Assembly: GCF_005771675.1 (NCBI RefSeq)
Contig: NZ_VAJM01000009.1
Location: 124,001 to 188,000 of the forward strand
DNA from: Hymenobacter jeollabukensis
Lineage (GTDB): Bacteria > Bacteroidota > Bacteroidia > Cytophagales > Hymenobacteraceae
DNA length: 64,000 bases
Reading direction: 5' to 3'
Part shown: positions 45,674 through 54,707 of the stretch, in pieces
Numbering within the stretch: the stretch's first letter is position 1
How the letters are laid out: each line of letters starts with the position of its first letter
Translations under genes and position numbers: made by a program
Notes under the pieces: model-generated
Told to the model about the DNA's origin: nothing
What the model saw: the letters and a program-made list of their open reading frames with translations, nothing else
Database searches by the model: none

Positions 45674-45784
45674 GTCGGGCGGCGGCGCGCAATCTGCCGT
45701 CGTTTCCTTAGTATTATTGTAGTAATATCCGAATAGCGCCTAGCGTTATGCCCGGATGAGTGCTCGTGTTTTTACCCCGTTTCT

Positions 45785-48700
45785 ATGCCCCACCGCTACG
45801 CTGGTTCCACGCTGCTGCTGAGCCTGCTGGCCGCTGCCGCCACGGCGCAGCCCTCCGCCCCCGCCGACGCTCCGTCGCGGGCCGCCCGGACTACCGCTGC
45901 CCCCACGCCCACCCAGATGCCGCTGCTCGGCCGCGAGGCCCTGCGCCAGGGCGTCGCGCTGCACGATAAGAACGACTTCGCCGCCGCCATTGCCACCTAC
46001 CTGCGCGTGCCCGCCAGCGACTCGGCCTACACCGACGTGCAGGGCGAGCTGGCCCTTTCGTACTGGGCCAACGACCAGTACGCCGAAGCGGCCGCCGCCG
46101 CCCAGCGCGCCATCGACCTGGGGCAGCGCAGCCCCATGCCCTATGCCACGCTCGGCAACTCACAGGAGGAGCTGAAACAAGTCGATAAGGCGCTGGCCAC
46201 CTTCAAGACCGGGCTGAAGCAGTACCCGTACTCCGGGCCGCTGTGGTTCAACCAGGCCGTGACCCTGGCCGGGCAAACGGGCCAGACGGCCGCCGCCGTG
46301 GCCTCGTACCAGCGCAGCCTGGAGCTACGGCCCATGCACCCGGCCAGCCACCTGCAGCTGGCCCGCGTGGAGCTGCAGCAGGGCCATTCGGCCCACGCCC
46401 TGCTCGGCTACCTGACTTACCTGATGCTGCAGCCCGACGCCGACGGCAGCCAGAGCGTGCTGATCCTGGCCGAGCAGCTGTCCTCGGGCAGCCTGGAAGT
46501 GGAGGCCAAGGACAAGCGGCCCGCCACCACGCCCAACGAGGCTTTTGCGGAGCTCGACGAGCTGCTGGCCTCGCGCGTGGCCCTGCGCAAGGACTACCAG
46601 AGCCCGGTGAACTTCCAGGCCGCCGTGGTGAAGCAGACCAAGCTGCTGGTGGAGAAATTCCCGCTGGCCAAGGACGCCGCCTCCGCTGACTTCTGGCAGC
46701 GCGCCTACGGGCCGCTGGTGGAGGCGCTGCGCCAGGGCGACAACCTCACGACCTTCACCTATCTCATCCTCTGCTCGGCCGACGACAAAAAGGCCCTGAA
46801 GTGGGTGAAGGGCAACATGAGCAAGGTCAACAAGCTCTACGACGCGGCCCGGCCCCAGCTGAACCTGCTGCGCGACTTTACCACCGTGGAGCGCGGCGGC
46901 AAGCCCACCAAGGTAGAAGCCTGGTACTACGACGAAGGTGCCCTCAGCGGCCTCGGCGACGCCAAGCGCGACGCGGCCGGCAAAGTCATTCCCGAAGGCC
47001 CCTGGCAGTTCTTCGACAATCAGGGCAACCTGGAAGGCGAGGGCAGCTACACCAGCGGCGAAAAAACCGGCGCCTGGCGCTACTACTTTGCCGACGGCAA
47101 GCTGCAGCGCGAGTGCACCTACGACGCGCAGGGCAAGCTCACGGGCGCCTTCAAGCAGTATTACGACACCGGCAAGCTGGAAATCGAGGGCAACTACCGC
47201 GCCGGGGAGCCGGTGGGGCCCGCCAAGATTTTCCATCCCTGCGGGGCCCTGCGCGAGGAGCGGCGCTACAACGACGCCGGCCAGCAGGACGGGCCCTTCG
47301 TGAAGTACTTCGCCAGCGGACAGGTGGAGGAGCGCGGCACCTACCGCCAGGACCAGACCGACGGTCCGCTGCTGGATTTCTACGCCGACGGCACGCCCGA
47401 GTACGAGGTGACCATGGCCGCCGGCAAGCAGCAGGGCCCAATAACCTCCTACTACCCCGGCCCCGGCAAGCGCGTGGAATACCGCGGCACGATGGAGCAG
47501 GGCGAGATGAATGGCGCCTACACCGGCTACCACCCCAACGGGCAGGTGCGCGAGCAGGGCAGCTACACCAAGGGCAAGCGCACCGGCCTCTGGAAAACCT
47601 TCTACGCCGATGGCAAGCCCTCCACCGAGCTGAGCTACGACGCCCAGGGCAAGCTGCACGGCGTGCTGCGCGACTACGACGTGGACGGCCAGCTCTACAG
47701 CGAAATCACCTACGACCACGACCGGGCCCGCAAGTCGGTGTACCTGGACCGGCAGGGCAAGCCGCTGCAGCAAAACAACCTCAGCGGCAACGGCGAAGTG
47801 GCCGTGCGCGGCCTGCGCCCCGACGGCACGCCCGCCTACAGCGGCACCTACCGCCAGGGCCTGCAGCAGGGCGAATGGACCTACGTGTACCGCCACGGCA
47901 CGCCCTCGGTGCGCCAGCGCTACCGCGACGACCAGCTCGACGGCGTGGTGGAAGCCTTCCACCCCAACGGCCGCGTGCGCACCCGCACCACCTACGAAGC
48001 GGGCAGCAAGCACGGCCGCTTCGAGGAGTACGCCGCCGACGGGGTGCTGCGCCAGGAAGGCTGGTACGTGAACGGGCAGCGGCAGGGCACCTGGCGCGAC
48101 TACTACGCCGACGGCACGCTCAGCGAGGAATACGGCTTTTACCAGGGCGACGAAAACGGCCAGCGCCGCAGCTACACGCCCACCGGCAAGCTGTGGGGCG
48201 AGCAGTGGTTTAAGGCCAGCCTGCCCACCCGCGTCGTGGCCTACGACTCCACCGGCCGCGTGCTCGACGACCGGAAGCTGGCCGTCGACGCGCCGAACTA
48301 CGAGCTGACCTACCCCTCGGGCAAGCTCCGCACCCGCACCGGCCTGAGCTGCGGCCTCTACGCCAGCAAGGAGTGGTATTTCGCCTCGGGCCAGGTCGAG
48401 AGCAGCGTGGGCATGCGCCAGGGCCGCCGCGAAGGAGTGTTCCGCGCCTTTTATCCCAGCGGCAAGACCTCCGTGGAGGGCAGCTACCAGAGCGGTGAGC
48501 CCAGCGGCGAGTGGAAGTATTACTCGGCCGAGGGCAAGCTGCGCAGCCAGGGCCGCTACGTGGGCGGCGAGAAGGACGGCGAGTGGACCACTTACTACGA
48601 AAGCGGGCAGGTGGCCTCGGTGGAAACCTACCGCAGCGGCGAGCTGCACGGCCTGAGCCGCACCTTCGACCCCGCCGGGCAGCTCATCTACGAGAAGCGC

Positions 48701-49156
48701 TACCAGCAGGACGACATCATGGCCTGGCGCAGCGCGCAGGCCGACGGCAAGCCCGGCGCCTGGCAGGACCTGAGCAGCCAGAACGGCACCGTGAAAAGCT
48801 ACTACGCCAACGGCAAGCTGGCCGCCGAGGAAACCTACCGCAACGGGCAGTTCGACGGTACCTGCAAGCTCTACCACAGCAACGGCCAGCTCATGCGCGA
48901 AAACACCCTGCGCGACGGCCTGAACGTGGGTCCGCAGCGCGAGTACGGCGCCGACGGCAAGCTGCTGGCCGACGAAGCCTACGCCCACGGCGAAAAGCAC
49001 GGCCGCAGCCGCTACTACCGCCCCGACGGCACCCTGCTGCGCGAGGAAAGCTGGCGCAGCGGTGAGCAGAGCGGCCCCACCGTGTACTACACCGCCCAGG
49101 GCAAGCCCGAGCGCACCGACTCGTACTGGAACAACTACGTCTATGGCAGCAAATAA
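45785..49156 (+). CDS. Giant exported TPR-MORN/YwqK repeat protein
   Basis: The 1123-aa protein runs in order: signal peptide (LLLSLLAAAATAQ); TPR region (about 55-240, ATYLRVPASDSAYTDVQGELALSYW ... LAVALTxQ-type units); a linker; then from about residue 375 to the end roughly thirty ~23-residue MORN_2/YwqK units of the pattern G-x-W-x-x-Y-Y-x-x-G-x-L-x-x-x-x-x-Y. Such repeats make long twisted beta ribbons that bind partners; they are also found in YwqK-type antitoxin-like proteins. No toxin gene is adjacent. Its last 14 nt overlap the next gene, implying a shared mRNA with the two DUF3857 proteins. Confidence 0.88.
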   Translation: MPHRYAGSTLLLSLLAAAATAQPSAPADAPSRAARTTAAPTPTQMPLLGREALRQGVALHDKNDFAAAIATYLRVPASDSAYTDVQGELALSYWANDQYAEAAAAAQRAIDLGQRSPMPYATLGNSQEELKQVDKALATFKTGLKQYPYSGPLWFNQAVTLAGQTGQTAAAVASYQRSLELRPMHPASHLQLARVELQQGHSAHALLGYLTYLMLQPDADGSQSVLILAEQLSSGSLEVEAKDKRPATTPNEAFAELDELLASRVALRKDYQSPVNFQAAVVKQTKLLVEKFPLAKDAASADFWQRAYGPLVEALRQGDNLTTFTYLILCSADDKKALKWVKGNMSKVNKLYDAARPQLNLLRDFTTVERGGKPTKVEAWYYDEGALSGLGDAKRDAAGKVIPEGPWQFFDNQGNLEGEGSYTSGEKTGAWRYYFADGKLQRECTYDAQGKLTGAFKQYYDTGKLEIEGNYRAGEPVGPAKIFHPCGALREERRYNDAGQQDGPFVKYFASGQVEERGTYRQDQTDGPLLDFYADGTPEYEVTMAAGKQQGPITSYYPGPGKRVEYRGTMEQGEMNGAYTGYHPNGQVREQGSYTKGKRTGLWKTFYADGKPSTELSYDAQGKLHGVLRDYDVDGQLYSEITYDHDRARKSVYLDRQGKPLQQNNLSGNGEVAVRGLRPDGTPAYSGTYRQGLQQGEWTYVYRHGTPSVRQRYRDDQLDGVVEAFHPNGRVRTRTTYEAGSKHGRFEEYAADGVLRQEGWYVNGQRQGTWRDYYADGTLSEEYGFYQGDENGQRRSYTPTGKLWGEQWFKASLPTRVVAYDSTGRVLDDRKLAVDAPNYELTYPSGKLRTRTGLSCGLYASKEWYFASGQVESSVGMRQGRREGVFRAFYPSGKTSVEGSYQSGEPSGEWKYYSAEGKLRSQGRYVGGEKDGEWTTYYESGQVASVETYRSGELHGLSRTFDPAGQLIYEKRYQQDDIMAWRSAQADGKPGAWQDLSSQNGTVKSYYANGKLAAEETYRNGQFDGTCKLYHSNGQLMRENTLRDGLNVGPQREYGADGKLLADEAYAHGEKHGRSRYYRPDGTLLREESWRSGEQSGPTVYYTAQGKPERTDSYWNNYVYGSK

Positions 49157-51104
49157 CTGGCAGCGCGCGGCTCTGGTGGCCGCGCTGGGGCTGAGCGTAT
49201 TCGGCGCCCGCACGGCCCGGGCCCAGCAGCCCGCGCAGGTGCTGGCCGAGGCCCGGCAGCAGTTTCCGGGCCAGCCCGCCGTCTTCCTCGACTACCGGCA
49301 GGATGTGCTGCTGGAGCTGCGCGGCGACTCGCTGGTCGTGTCGGCGCGGCACCACCGCGACCTGCTGCACGTGGCCGAGGGCACCGGCGCCTACGCCGCA
49401 GACCGGGTGTTCAGCTCGCATTTTTCTAAGCTGCAGAAGATTGAGGCCCGCACCATGGTGCCCAATGGCACGAGCTACCGCGCCCAGAAGGTGCAGCAGT
49501 TTCACGAGCAGTTCGAAATTCGGCCGGGCATCTTCTTCGACGACGTGCGGGCCACCAACTTCACCTACCCTAACGTCAGCCCCGGCGCCCGCACCATCAG
49601 CGACTACACGCTGAAATTCCGCGACGCGCGCTTTCTGCAGCCGTTTTACTTCGCCACCGGGGTGCCCGTGCGCCACGCCGAGCTGACGGTGACGGCCCCG
49701 CGCGCGGTGAAGCTAAACTACAAGCTCTTCGGCACCGAGGGCGCCAACGTGCAGTTCTCGAAGGAAGAGAAAGGCAGCACCGTGGTCTACCGCTGGGTGG
49801 CCGACAATTTGCCCGCCCCGCCCACCGACGCCGACGCCCCCGAGGATGCCTGGTACCTGCCGCACGTGGTCTACTTCGTGGAAGAAGCCCCGCTGGCCGG
49901 CAAGCCGCAGCGCATGCTTTCGGGCGTGCCCGAGCTGTACACCATGTACCGCAGCTTCGTGAAGGACCTCGACCAGCCCGCGCCCGCGCCGGTGCTCCAG
50001 CACCTCGTCGACTCGCTCACGGCCAAGGCCGCCACGCCCGACGACAAGGCCCGCAACATCTACCACTGGGTGCAGGACCACGTGCGCTACATTGCCTTCG
50101 AGCAGGGCATGCGCGGCTTTGTGCCCCACGCGCCCGCGGCCGTGTATACCCGCCGCTACGGCGACTGTAAGGACATGGCCAGCCTCACCCACGGCATGCT
50201 GCAGCTGGCCGGACTGAAGTCGCACATGGCCTGGATTGGCACCCGCGACCTGCCCTACCGCTACTCCGAGCTGGCCACGCCCGGCGTCGACAACCACATG
50301 ATTGCGGTGTACGAGCGGCCCGGCGGCGAGCTGGTGTTCCTCGACGCCACCGACCCCTACAACCCCTTCGGCCTGCCCACGGCCATGATTCAGGGCAAGG
50401 AAGCGCTGATTGGCCTCGATAAGGAGCACAGCCGCGTGGCCGAAGTGCCGGTGGTGGCCCGCGAGCAGAACGCCCGCACCGACGCCACCAAGCTCACCCT
50501 CGACGGCACCAGCCTGCGCGGCAGCGGGCAATTGGCCCTGGCTGGCTACGCCCGCGGCCGCGCCACCGCCGCCCTGCGCAGCGCCGACCAGCTCACCCAA
50601 CAACGCACCGTGCGCAGCGTGCTGGAGCGCGGCTCCAACAAGTTTTTCGTCGACAAATACACGGTGAGCGGCCTCGCGGAAGCCGAAAAGCCGCTGACCG
50701 TGGACTACCAGTTTCACCTCGACGACTACGTGCAGCGCGCCGGCGACGAGCTGTACGTGAACCTGAACCTGGAACGGGAGCTGACCAACGACCAGATCGA
50801 CCTGGCGCGGCGCCGCCTGCCCCGCGCCAACGAGTACTGCCGCCGCTCCAGCCAGCAGACCGAGTTTGAAATACCCGCCGGCTACGACCTGAGCCACCTG
50901 CCCGCCAACGTGCAGGCCGACGACGCGGTGGCCGGCTTCCGCATCAGCTACCGCCGCGAGGGCAACAAGGTGGTGCAGGACAAGGAAGTGTACGTGAACT
51001 ACCTGCTGCTCGAACCCAAGCAATTCGCCGCCTACAACAAAGTCGTCGGCCAACTCAGCGAAGCCTACCGCGACGCTTTGATTTTGAAACGCAAGCCGCT
51101 GTAG
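49143..51104 (+). CDS. DUF3857/transglutaminase-like protein with complete triad
   Basis: The 653-aa protein has an N-terminal signal peptide (AALVAALGLSVFGARTARA), a DUF3857 domain (about 60-240) and a papain-like transglutaminase domain. That domain has Cys342 in RRYGDCKDMASL, His385 in GVDNHMIAVY and Asp401 in VFLDATDP. A beta-rich C-terminal DUF3858-type region follows. It is likely a periplasmic or surface enzyme acting on peptide/amide bonds; the substrate is unknown. The ATG at 49143 lies inside the 3' end of the upstream gene (14-nt overlap) and begins the signal peptide. Confidence 0.88.
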   Translation: MAANNWQRAALVAALGLSVFGARTARAQQPAQVLAEARQQFPGQPAVFLDYRQDVLLELRGDSLVVSARHHRDLLHVAEGTGAYAADRVFSSHFSKLQKIEARTMVPNGTSYRAQKVQQFHEQFEIRPGIFFDDVRATNFTYPNVSPGARTISDYTLKFRDARFLQPFYFATGVPVRHAELTVTAPRAVKLNYKLFGTEGANVQFSKEEKGSTVVYRWVADNLPAPPTDADAPEDAWYLPHVVYFVEEAPLAGKPQRMLSGVPELYTMYRSFVKDLDQPAPAPVLQHLVDSLTAKAATPDDKARNIYHWVQDHVRYIAFEQGMRGFVPHAPAAVYTRRYGDCKDMASLTHGMLQLAGLKSHMAWIGTRDLPYRYSELATPGVDNHMIAVYERPGGELVFLDATDPYNPFGLPTAMIQGKEALIGLDKEHSRVAEVPVVAREQNARTDATKLTLDGTSLRGSGQLALAGYARGRATAALRSADQLTQQRTVRSVLERGSNKFFVDKYTVSGLAEAEKPLTVDYQFHLDDYVQRAGDELYVNLNLERELTNDQIDLARRRLPRANEYCRRSSQQTEFEIPAGYDLSHLPANVQADDAVAGFRISYRREGNKVVQDKEVYVNYLLLEPKQFAAYNKVVGQLSEAYRDALILKRKPL

Positions 51105-51134
51105 CACGGGCTTTATCTGCTTTATTATCCGCTT

Positions 51135-53138
51135 ATGCGCTCTGCATTCACCTTCCACCGGCCGCTGCTGGCCCTGCTGCTCACCGGTGCCGCCCTGCCC
51201 GCGCTGGCCCAGAAAACCGCCAAAGTCGAGCTGCCCGATGGGCTGACCTACGCCGACTACAAGTGGCAGGACCGCCACGCCCGCCTGCCCGTGTCGGCCG
51301 CTGATGAAGGCCAGCCGGCCGTCATCCTGCGCGACTTCACGGCCCGCGAGTACGCTTTCGACGCCCGCCACCGGCCGCTGATGTATACCGTGGAGCACCG
51401 CATCGTGCGCGTGAACACCGACGAGGGCATCGAGCAGTACAACAAAATCTACCTGCCCGTCGACGGCAGCGGGCAGGTGCTGCAGCTGCGGGCGCGCACC
51501 GTGAGCCCGCGCGGGCAGGTAGTGGAAGTGGCCGAAAAGGATATGAAGGAGCTGAAGGACGGCGAAGGCAGCCGCCGCAACTTCCGCATCATTGCCGTGG
51601 AGGGCGTGGAGAAGGGCAGCGAGGTGGAATACATCTACGCCCACCTTTCCGACGCCGACTACTTCGGCCGCGAGTGGCTGCAGAACGCCGTGCCCGCCCA
51701 CGACGTGGACTTCGAGCTGATTGCCCCGGCTAGCGTGACCTACGAGGCGCGCACCTACCATGGCCCCGAGGCCAAAATCGACACGCTCAGCAGCACCAAA
51801 AAACGTCGCCTGCGCGTGCAGCTCGCCGACGTGCCCGCCCTGCGCGACGAAGCCTTTGCCCACAGCTCGGCCCAGCGCATGCGCGTCGAGTTCAAGATTG
51901 CCTACACCGCCCAGCGCGGCCGCAGCCGCCTCTTCACCTGGAACGACGCCAGCCAGCTGGTGTACGGGCAGGTGTGGGAGCTGGACAAGGACGAGAAAAA
52001 GGCCGTGGAGAAGTTCGACAAGCAGCTCAATGTGTCGACTTCCCTGCCGGTGGAAGAGCAGATCCGGGCCCTGGAACAGGGCGTCAAGACCAGCATCAAC
52101 GTGGGCCCCGGCGTGTACCGGGTGGGGCAGGTGGTGGCCACGCGCACGGCCTCGGAGCTGGGCATGGCCCGCCTGCTGGCCGGCCTGCTGCGCGCCCACG
52201 ACATCACCCACGAGGTGGTGGTGGTGGCCGACCGCAGTGAAATTCCCTTCGACGGCGACTTCGACACCTGGAACCAGCTCGACCATTACGCCTTCTACTT
52301 TCCCGCCACCAAGCAGTACCTCGCCCCCGGCCGCCCCGAATACCGCTACGGCATGATTCCGGCCGAGTGGACGGCCGGTAAGGCCTTGTCGGTGAAGCTG
52401 GTGCAGCTGGGCACGGCCGAGTCGGCCGTGGGCGTGCTGCGCGACATTCCGGCCCTGCCCGCCGAGCTGAGCCCCAACGACCTCGACATCAAGGTGGACT
52501 TCGCCCCGGCGCTGGACAAGGCCACCGTGGCCATCCGGCAGATTTTCGGCGGCTACCAGGCCCAGCCCATTCAGCCCTACTTCCCGCTGATGCCGACCGA
52601 CAAGCGCACCGAAGTGCTGCAGACGCTGGTGAAAAGCTCGGTGCCCGATGCTACGTTTAAGTCGCTGGAGGTGAAAAACGCCGAGCCCAACCGCAACGCC
52701 CTGCAGCACCCGCTCACCATCGACGCCACCGTGGAATCGGCCGCCGTGCTCGACCGGGCCGGGCCCAAGTACCTCTTCAAAGTCGGGGAGCTGATCGGGC
52801 CGCAGTCGTCCCTGTACCAGCAGGAAGAACGGCAGCTCGACGTGGAAAACGTGTACAACCACCGCTTCAACCGTACCATTACCTTCGACATTCCGACCGG
52901 CTACCGCATCCGCAATCTTACGGACCTCAACATCAAAGCCGACGCCGGCCCCGCCGACAAGCCGGTGTATTTCTTTCACTCCGGCTTTCAGCAGCAGGGC
53001 CAGAAGGTGACCGTGCAGATCGAGGAAAGCTACAACCAGATCTACTGGCCGAAAAAAGACTTCGAGGCCTTCCGCAACGTCATTAACGCCTCCGCCAACT
53101 TCAATAAAGTGGTGTTGGTGCTGGAAAAAGGCTCGTAA
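51135..53138 (+). CDS. DUF3857/transglutaminase-like protein with broken triad
   Basis: The 667-aa protein has the same architecture as the preceding gene: signal peptide (LLALLLTGAALPALAQ), DUF3857 (EHRIVRVNTDEGIEQYNKIYLPVD ...), transglutaminase-like domain and beta C-terminus. Aligning RTASELGMARLLAGLLRAH with the paralogue's DCKDMASL segment places Glu341 at the Cys position. His384 is kept (LDHYAFYF) with the same 43-residue spacing, and the Asp site reads YLAPG. It is therefore probably non-catalytic, a binding partner or regulator (inference). It lies 30 nt downstream of the intact paralogue. Confidence 0.85.
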   Translation: MRSAFTFHRPLLALLLTGAALPALAQKTAKVELPDGLTYADYKWQDRHARLPVSAADEGQPAVILRDFTAREYAFDARHRPLMYTVEHRIVRVNTDEGIEQYNKIYLPVDGSGQVLQLRARTVSPRGQVVEVAEKDMKELKDGEGSRRNFRIIAVEGVEKGSEVEYIYAHLSDADYFGREWLQNAVPAHDVDFELIAPASVTYEARTYHGPEAKIDTLSSTKKRRLRVQLADVPALRDEAFAHSSAQRMRVEFKIAYTAQRGRSRLFTWNDASQLVYGQVWELDKDEKKAVEKFDKQLNVSTSLPVEEQIRALEQGVKTSINVGPGVYRVGQVVATRTASELGMARLLAGLLRAHDITHEVVVVADRSEIPFDGDFDTWNQLDHYAFYFPATKQYLAPGRPEYRYGMIPAEWTAGKALSVKLVQLGTAESAVGVLRDIPALPAELSPNDLDIKVDFAPALDKATVAIRQIFGGYQAQPIQPYFPLMPTDKRTEVLQTLVKSSVPDATFKSLEVKNAEPNRNALQHPLTIDATVESAAVLDRAGPKYLFKVGELIGPQSSLYQQEERQLDVENVYNHRFNRTITFDIPTGYRIRNLTDLNIKADAGPADKPVYFFHSGFQQQGQKVTVQIEESYNQIYWPKKDFEAFRNVINASANFNKVVLVLEKGS

Positions 53139-53173
53139 CCGCCCCAGCCCGTGAGCCGGCGCATGTCGCGCAT

Positions 53174-53337
53174 CAAGAAGCGCAGCCATCATGCCCTTAC
53201 GATTGGGCGTTGATGGCTGCGCTTCTGCTTGTTGATGCTGAAAAGACGTCTGTACTTCGTCAGCCGCGGCGGGGCAGGGTGCGCGGAAGGTTCTGGACTA
53301 CGTCGACCTTCGGTGCGGCCATGCCTCCGGATGACGG
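53174..53337. repeat. Composite intergenic repeat, family B copy 3 (inverted, incomplete)
   Basis: The hairpin AGAAGCGCAGCCATCA / TGATGGCTGCGCTTCT (53176-53226) has the conserved GATTGGGCGTT loop part. It is followed by the linker in reverse orientation (GACGTCTGTACTTCGTCAG) and one outer arm ending CTCCGGATGACG. The other outer arm is missing. Confidence 0.8.
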
Positions 53338-53361
53338 TCTTTTTCCGTTGGCAACACCAGG

Positions 53362-53874
53362 CTACTCGCGCAGCCAGCGCGTCATGCGCGGAAATGCGTC
53401 GGCGGTGGTCAGGCCCATCCAGACCAGTAAGGGGAGGCCGGGGTACTGCCCGCGCTGGTAATTGCTGGTGAACCACTCGCTGTGGCCGTGGTAGCCGTCG
53501 GCGTGAAAGACGACGGCCGGGGAAAGGCCGAGGGCTACGGCGGCGGCGTAGCTCCAGAGCTGGGCCACGATTTCGTCGCCCTGGGCCTCGTCGGGCGTGC
53601 GGTAGTCGGCAATGTTGGCGCCGAGCGTGGCGCGCACGGCGGCGGGCACCACGGCCAGATGCCCCGCCTCGTGCAGAATGTCGCCGGGGTAGAGCAGGCG
53701 CCTGCGGTCCACCACCAGCCCGCCGTTGTCGATGCGCAGGCCGGGCAGAAAGGAGTCGGCCAGCACCGGGGCCTCGCGTACCGGCAGGCCGGTGCGGCGC
53801 ACAAAATCAAGGAGCTGATCAACCAGCGCGGTGTCGGGAGCGGCTGGCGAGGCGGTAGGAGAGGCAGCGGGCAT
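53362..53874 (-). CDS. Hypothetical protein with HEAGH zinc-peptidase-like motif
   Basis: The 170-aa protein has an Ala/Pro/Thr-rich N-terminus, then VDQLLDFVRRTGLPV and an HExxH-type motif in GDILHEAGHLAVVP (about residues 68-72). A later YHGHSEWF and Glu-bearing DEAQGDEIVAQLW could supply a third ligand. It may be a small gluzincin-like metalloprotein; no family recognised. No signal peptide. It is convergent with the DUF3857 operon across repeat B copy 3. Confidence 0.72.
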   Translation of the reverse strand: MPAASPTASPAAPDTALVDQLLDFVRRTGLPVREAPVLADSFLPGLRIDNGGLVVDRRRLLYPGDILHEAGHLAVVPAAVRATLGANIADYRTPDEAQGDEIVAQLWSYAAAVALGLSPAVVFHADGYHGHSEWFTSNYQRGQYPGLPLLVWMGLTTADAFPRMTRWLRE

Positions 53875-53979
53875 GGCGGAATAAAAAGGAAAGATAGGCA
53901 GTACCGCGAGCCGGTGCGTAAATAGTCGGCATGCCGAGTATTTCTGCTACCTTACCAGCCATCCATTCCCACCGAAGCC

Positions 53980-54501
53980 ATGCTGCCCCAGCCCGCCCCG
54001 AATACCCTTGTCGACACGCCCGCGCTGGCCGCCTTCCGCCGCCAGCTACTCAACCCGCTCAAGCAGCGCCTGTTTTTGTTCAGCCGACTACCCGCGGCGG
54101 GCATTGCCGGGGTGCGCGTGCAGCAGCTCACGCTGGAGGCCGCCACCGTCACGGTGCCCTTCAAATTTCTCACCCAGAACCCCTTTCGTAGCATCTACTT
54201 CGCCTGCCTGAGCATGGCCGCCGAAATGGCCTCGGGCGTGCTGGCCATGATGCACACCAGCACCGGCGCCCCGGTGTCGATGCTGGTGGTGGGGCTGGAG
54301 GCCGACTTCACTAAAAAGGCCGTCACGCGCATTGCCTTCGAGTGCGCGGATGGGGCCGCCATTGCCCGGGCCGTGGCCGAAAGCCGGGCCACCGGCGAGG
54401 GCCGCACCGTGCAGGCCACCAGCACCGGCCGCGACGAAAGCGGCGACGTGGTGGCCGTGTTTCGTATCACCTGGTCGTTTCGGGCAAAAAAGCGGGCGTA
54501 A
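53980..54501 (+). CDS. DUF4442 hotdog-fold thioesterase-like protein
   Basis: A 173-aa cytosolic protein with an N-terminal helical segment. The hotdog core is VTVPFKFLTQNPFRSIYFACLSMAAEMASGVLAM, matching DUF4442 proteins (acyl-CoA thioesterase superfamily). Ends ...FRITWSFRAKKRA. The acyl substrate is not predictable. A -7-like TACCTTAC is at 53948-53955, 24 nt before the ATG. Divergent from the HEAGH gene. Confidence 0.85.
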   Translation: MLPQPAPNTLVDTPALAAFRRQLLNPLKQRLFLFSRLPAAGIAGVRVQQLTLEAATVTVPFKFLTQNPFRSIYFACLSMAAEMASGVLAMMHTSTGAPVSMLVVGLEADFTKKAVTRIAFECADGAAIARAVAESRATGEGRTVQATSTGRDESGDVVAVFRITWSFRAKKRA

Positions 54502-54707
54502 GAGCTGGGCAAGAAAACGGCTTCGGAAGCGTGCAGAGCAACCGCCCACGCACAAGCAAGGCGGTAGCACGGTTGTCGTGCGGCGGTAGTCAGCCCCGCT
54601 TACATGACGGCTGGCGAAAGGCGAGCAGGCAGTCAAAGTATTTTGCCGGGCCGTGCGTCTTGCTCCATACCCCGGCGGCCCTTTGCCAGCCGGCTATTCG
54701 TTTCGCT

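Noticed and set aside
45785-49156. Toxin-antitoxin module (YwqK is sometimes labelled an antitoxin)
   Set aside because: The repeats are MORN_2-type structural units in an exported 1123-aa protein and no toxin-like gene is adjacent.
49713-53192. 1159-codon open frame opposite the DUF3857 genes
   Set aside because: Spans two real genes and their spacer on the other strand; composition typical of antisense shadows.
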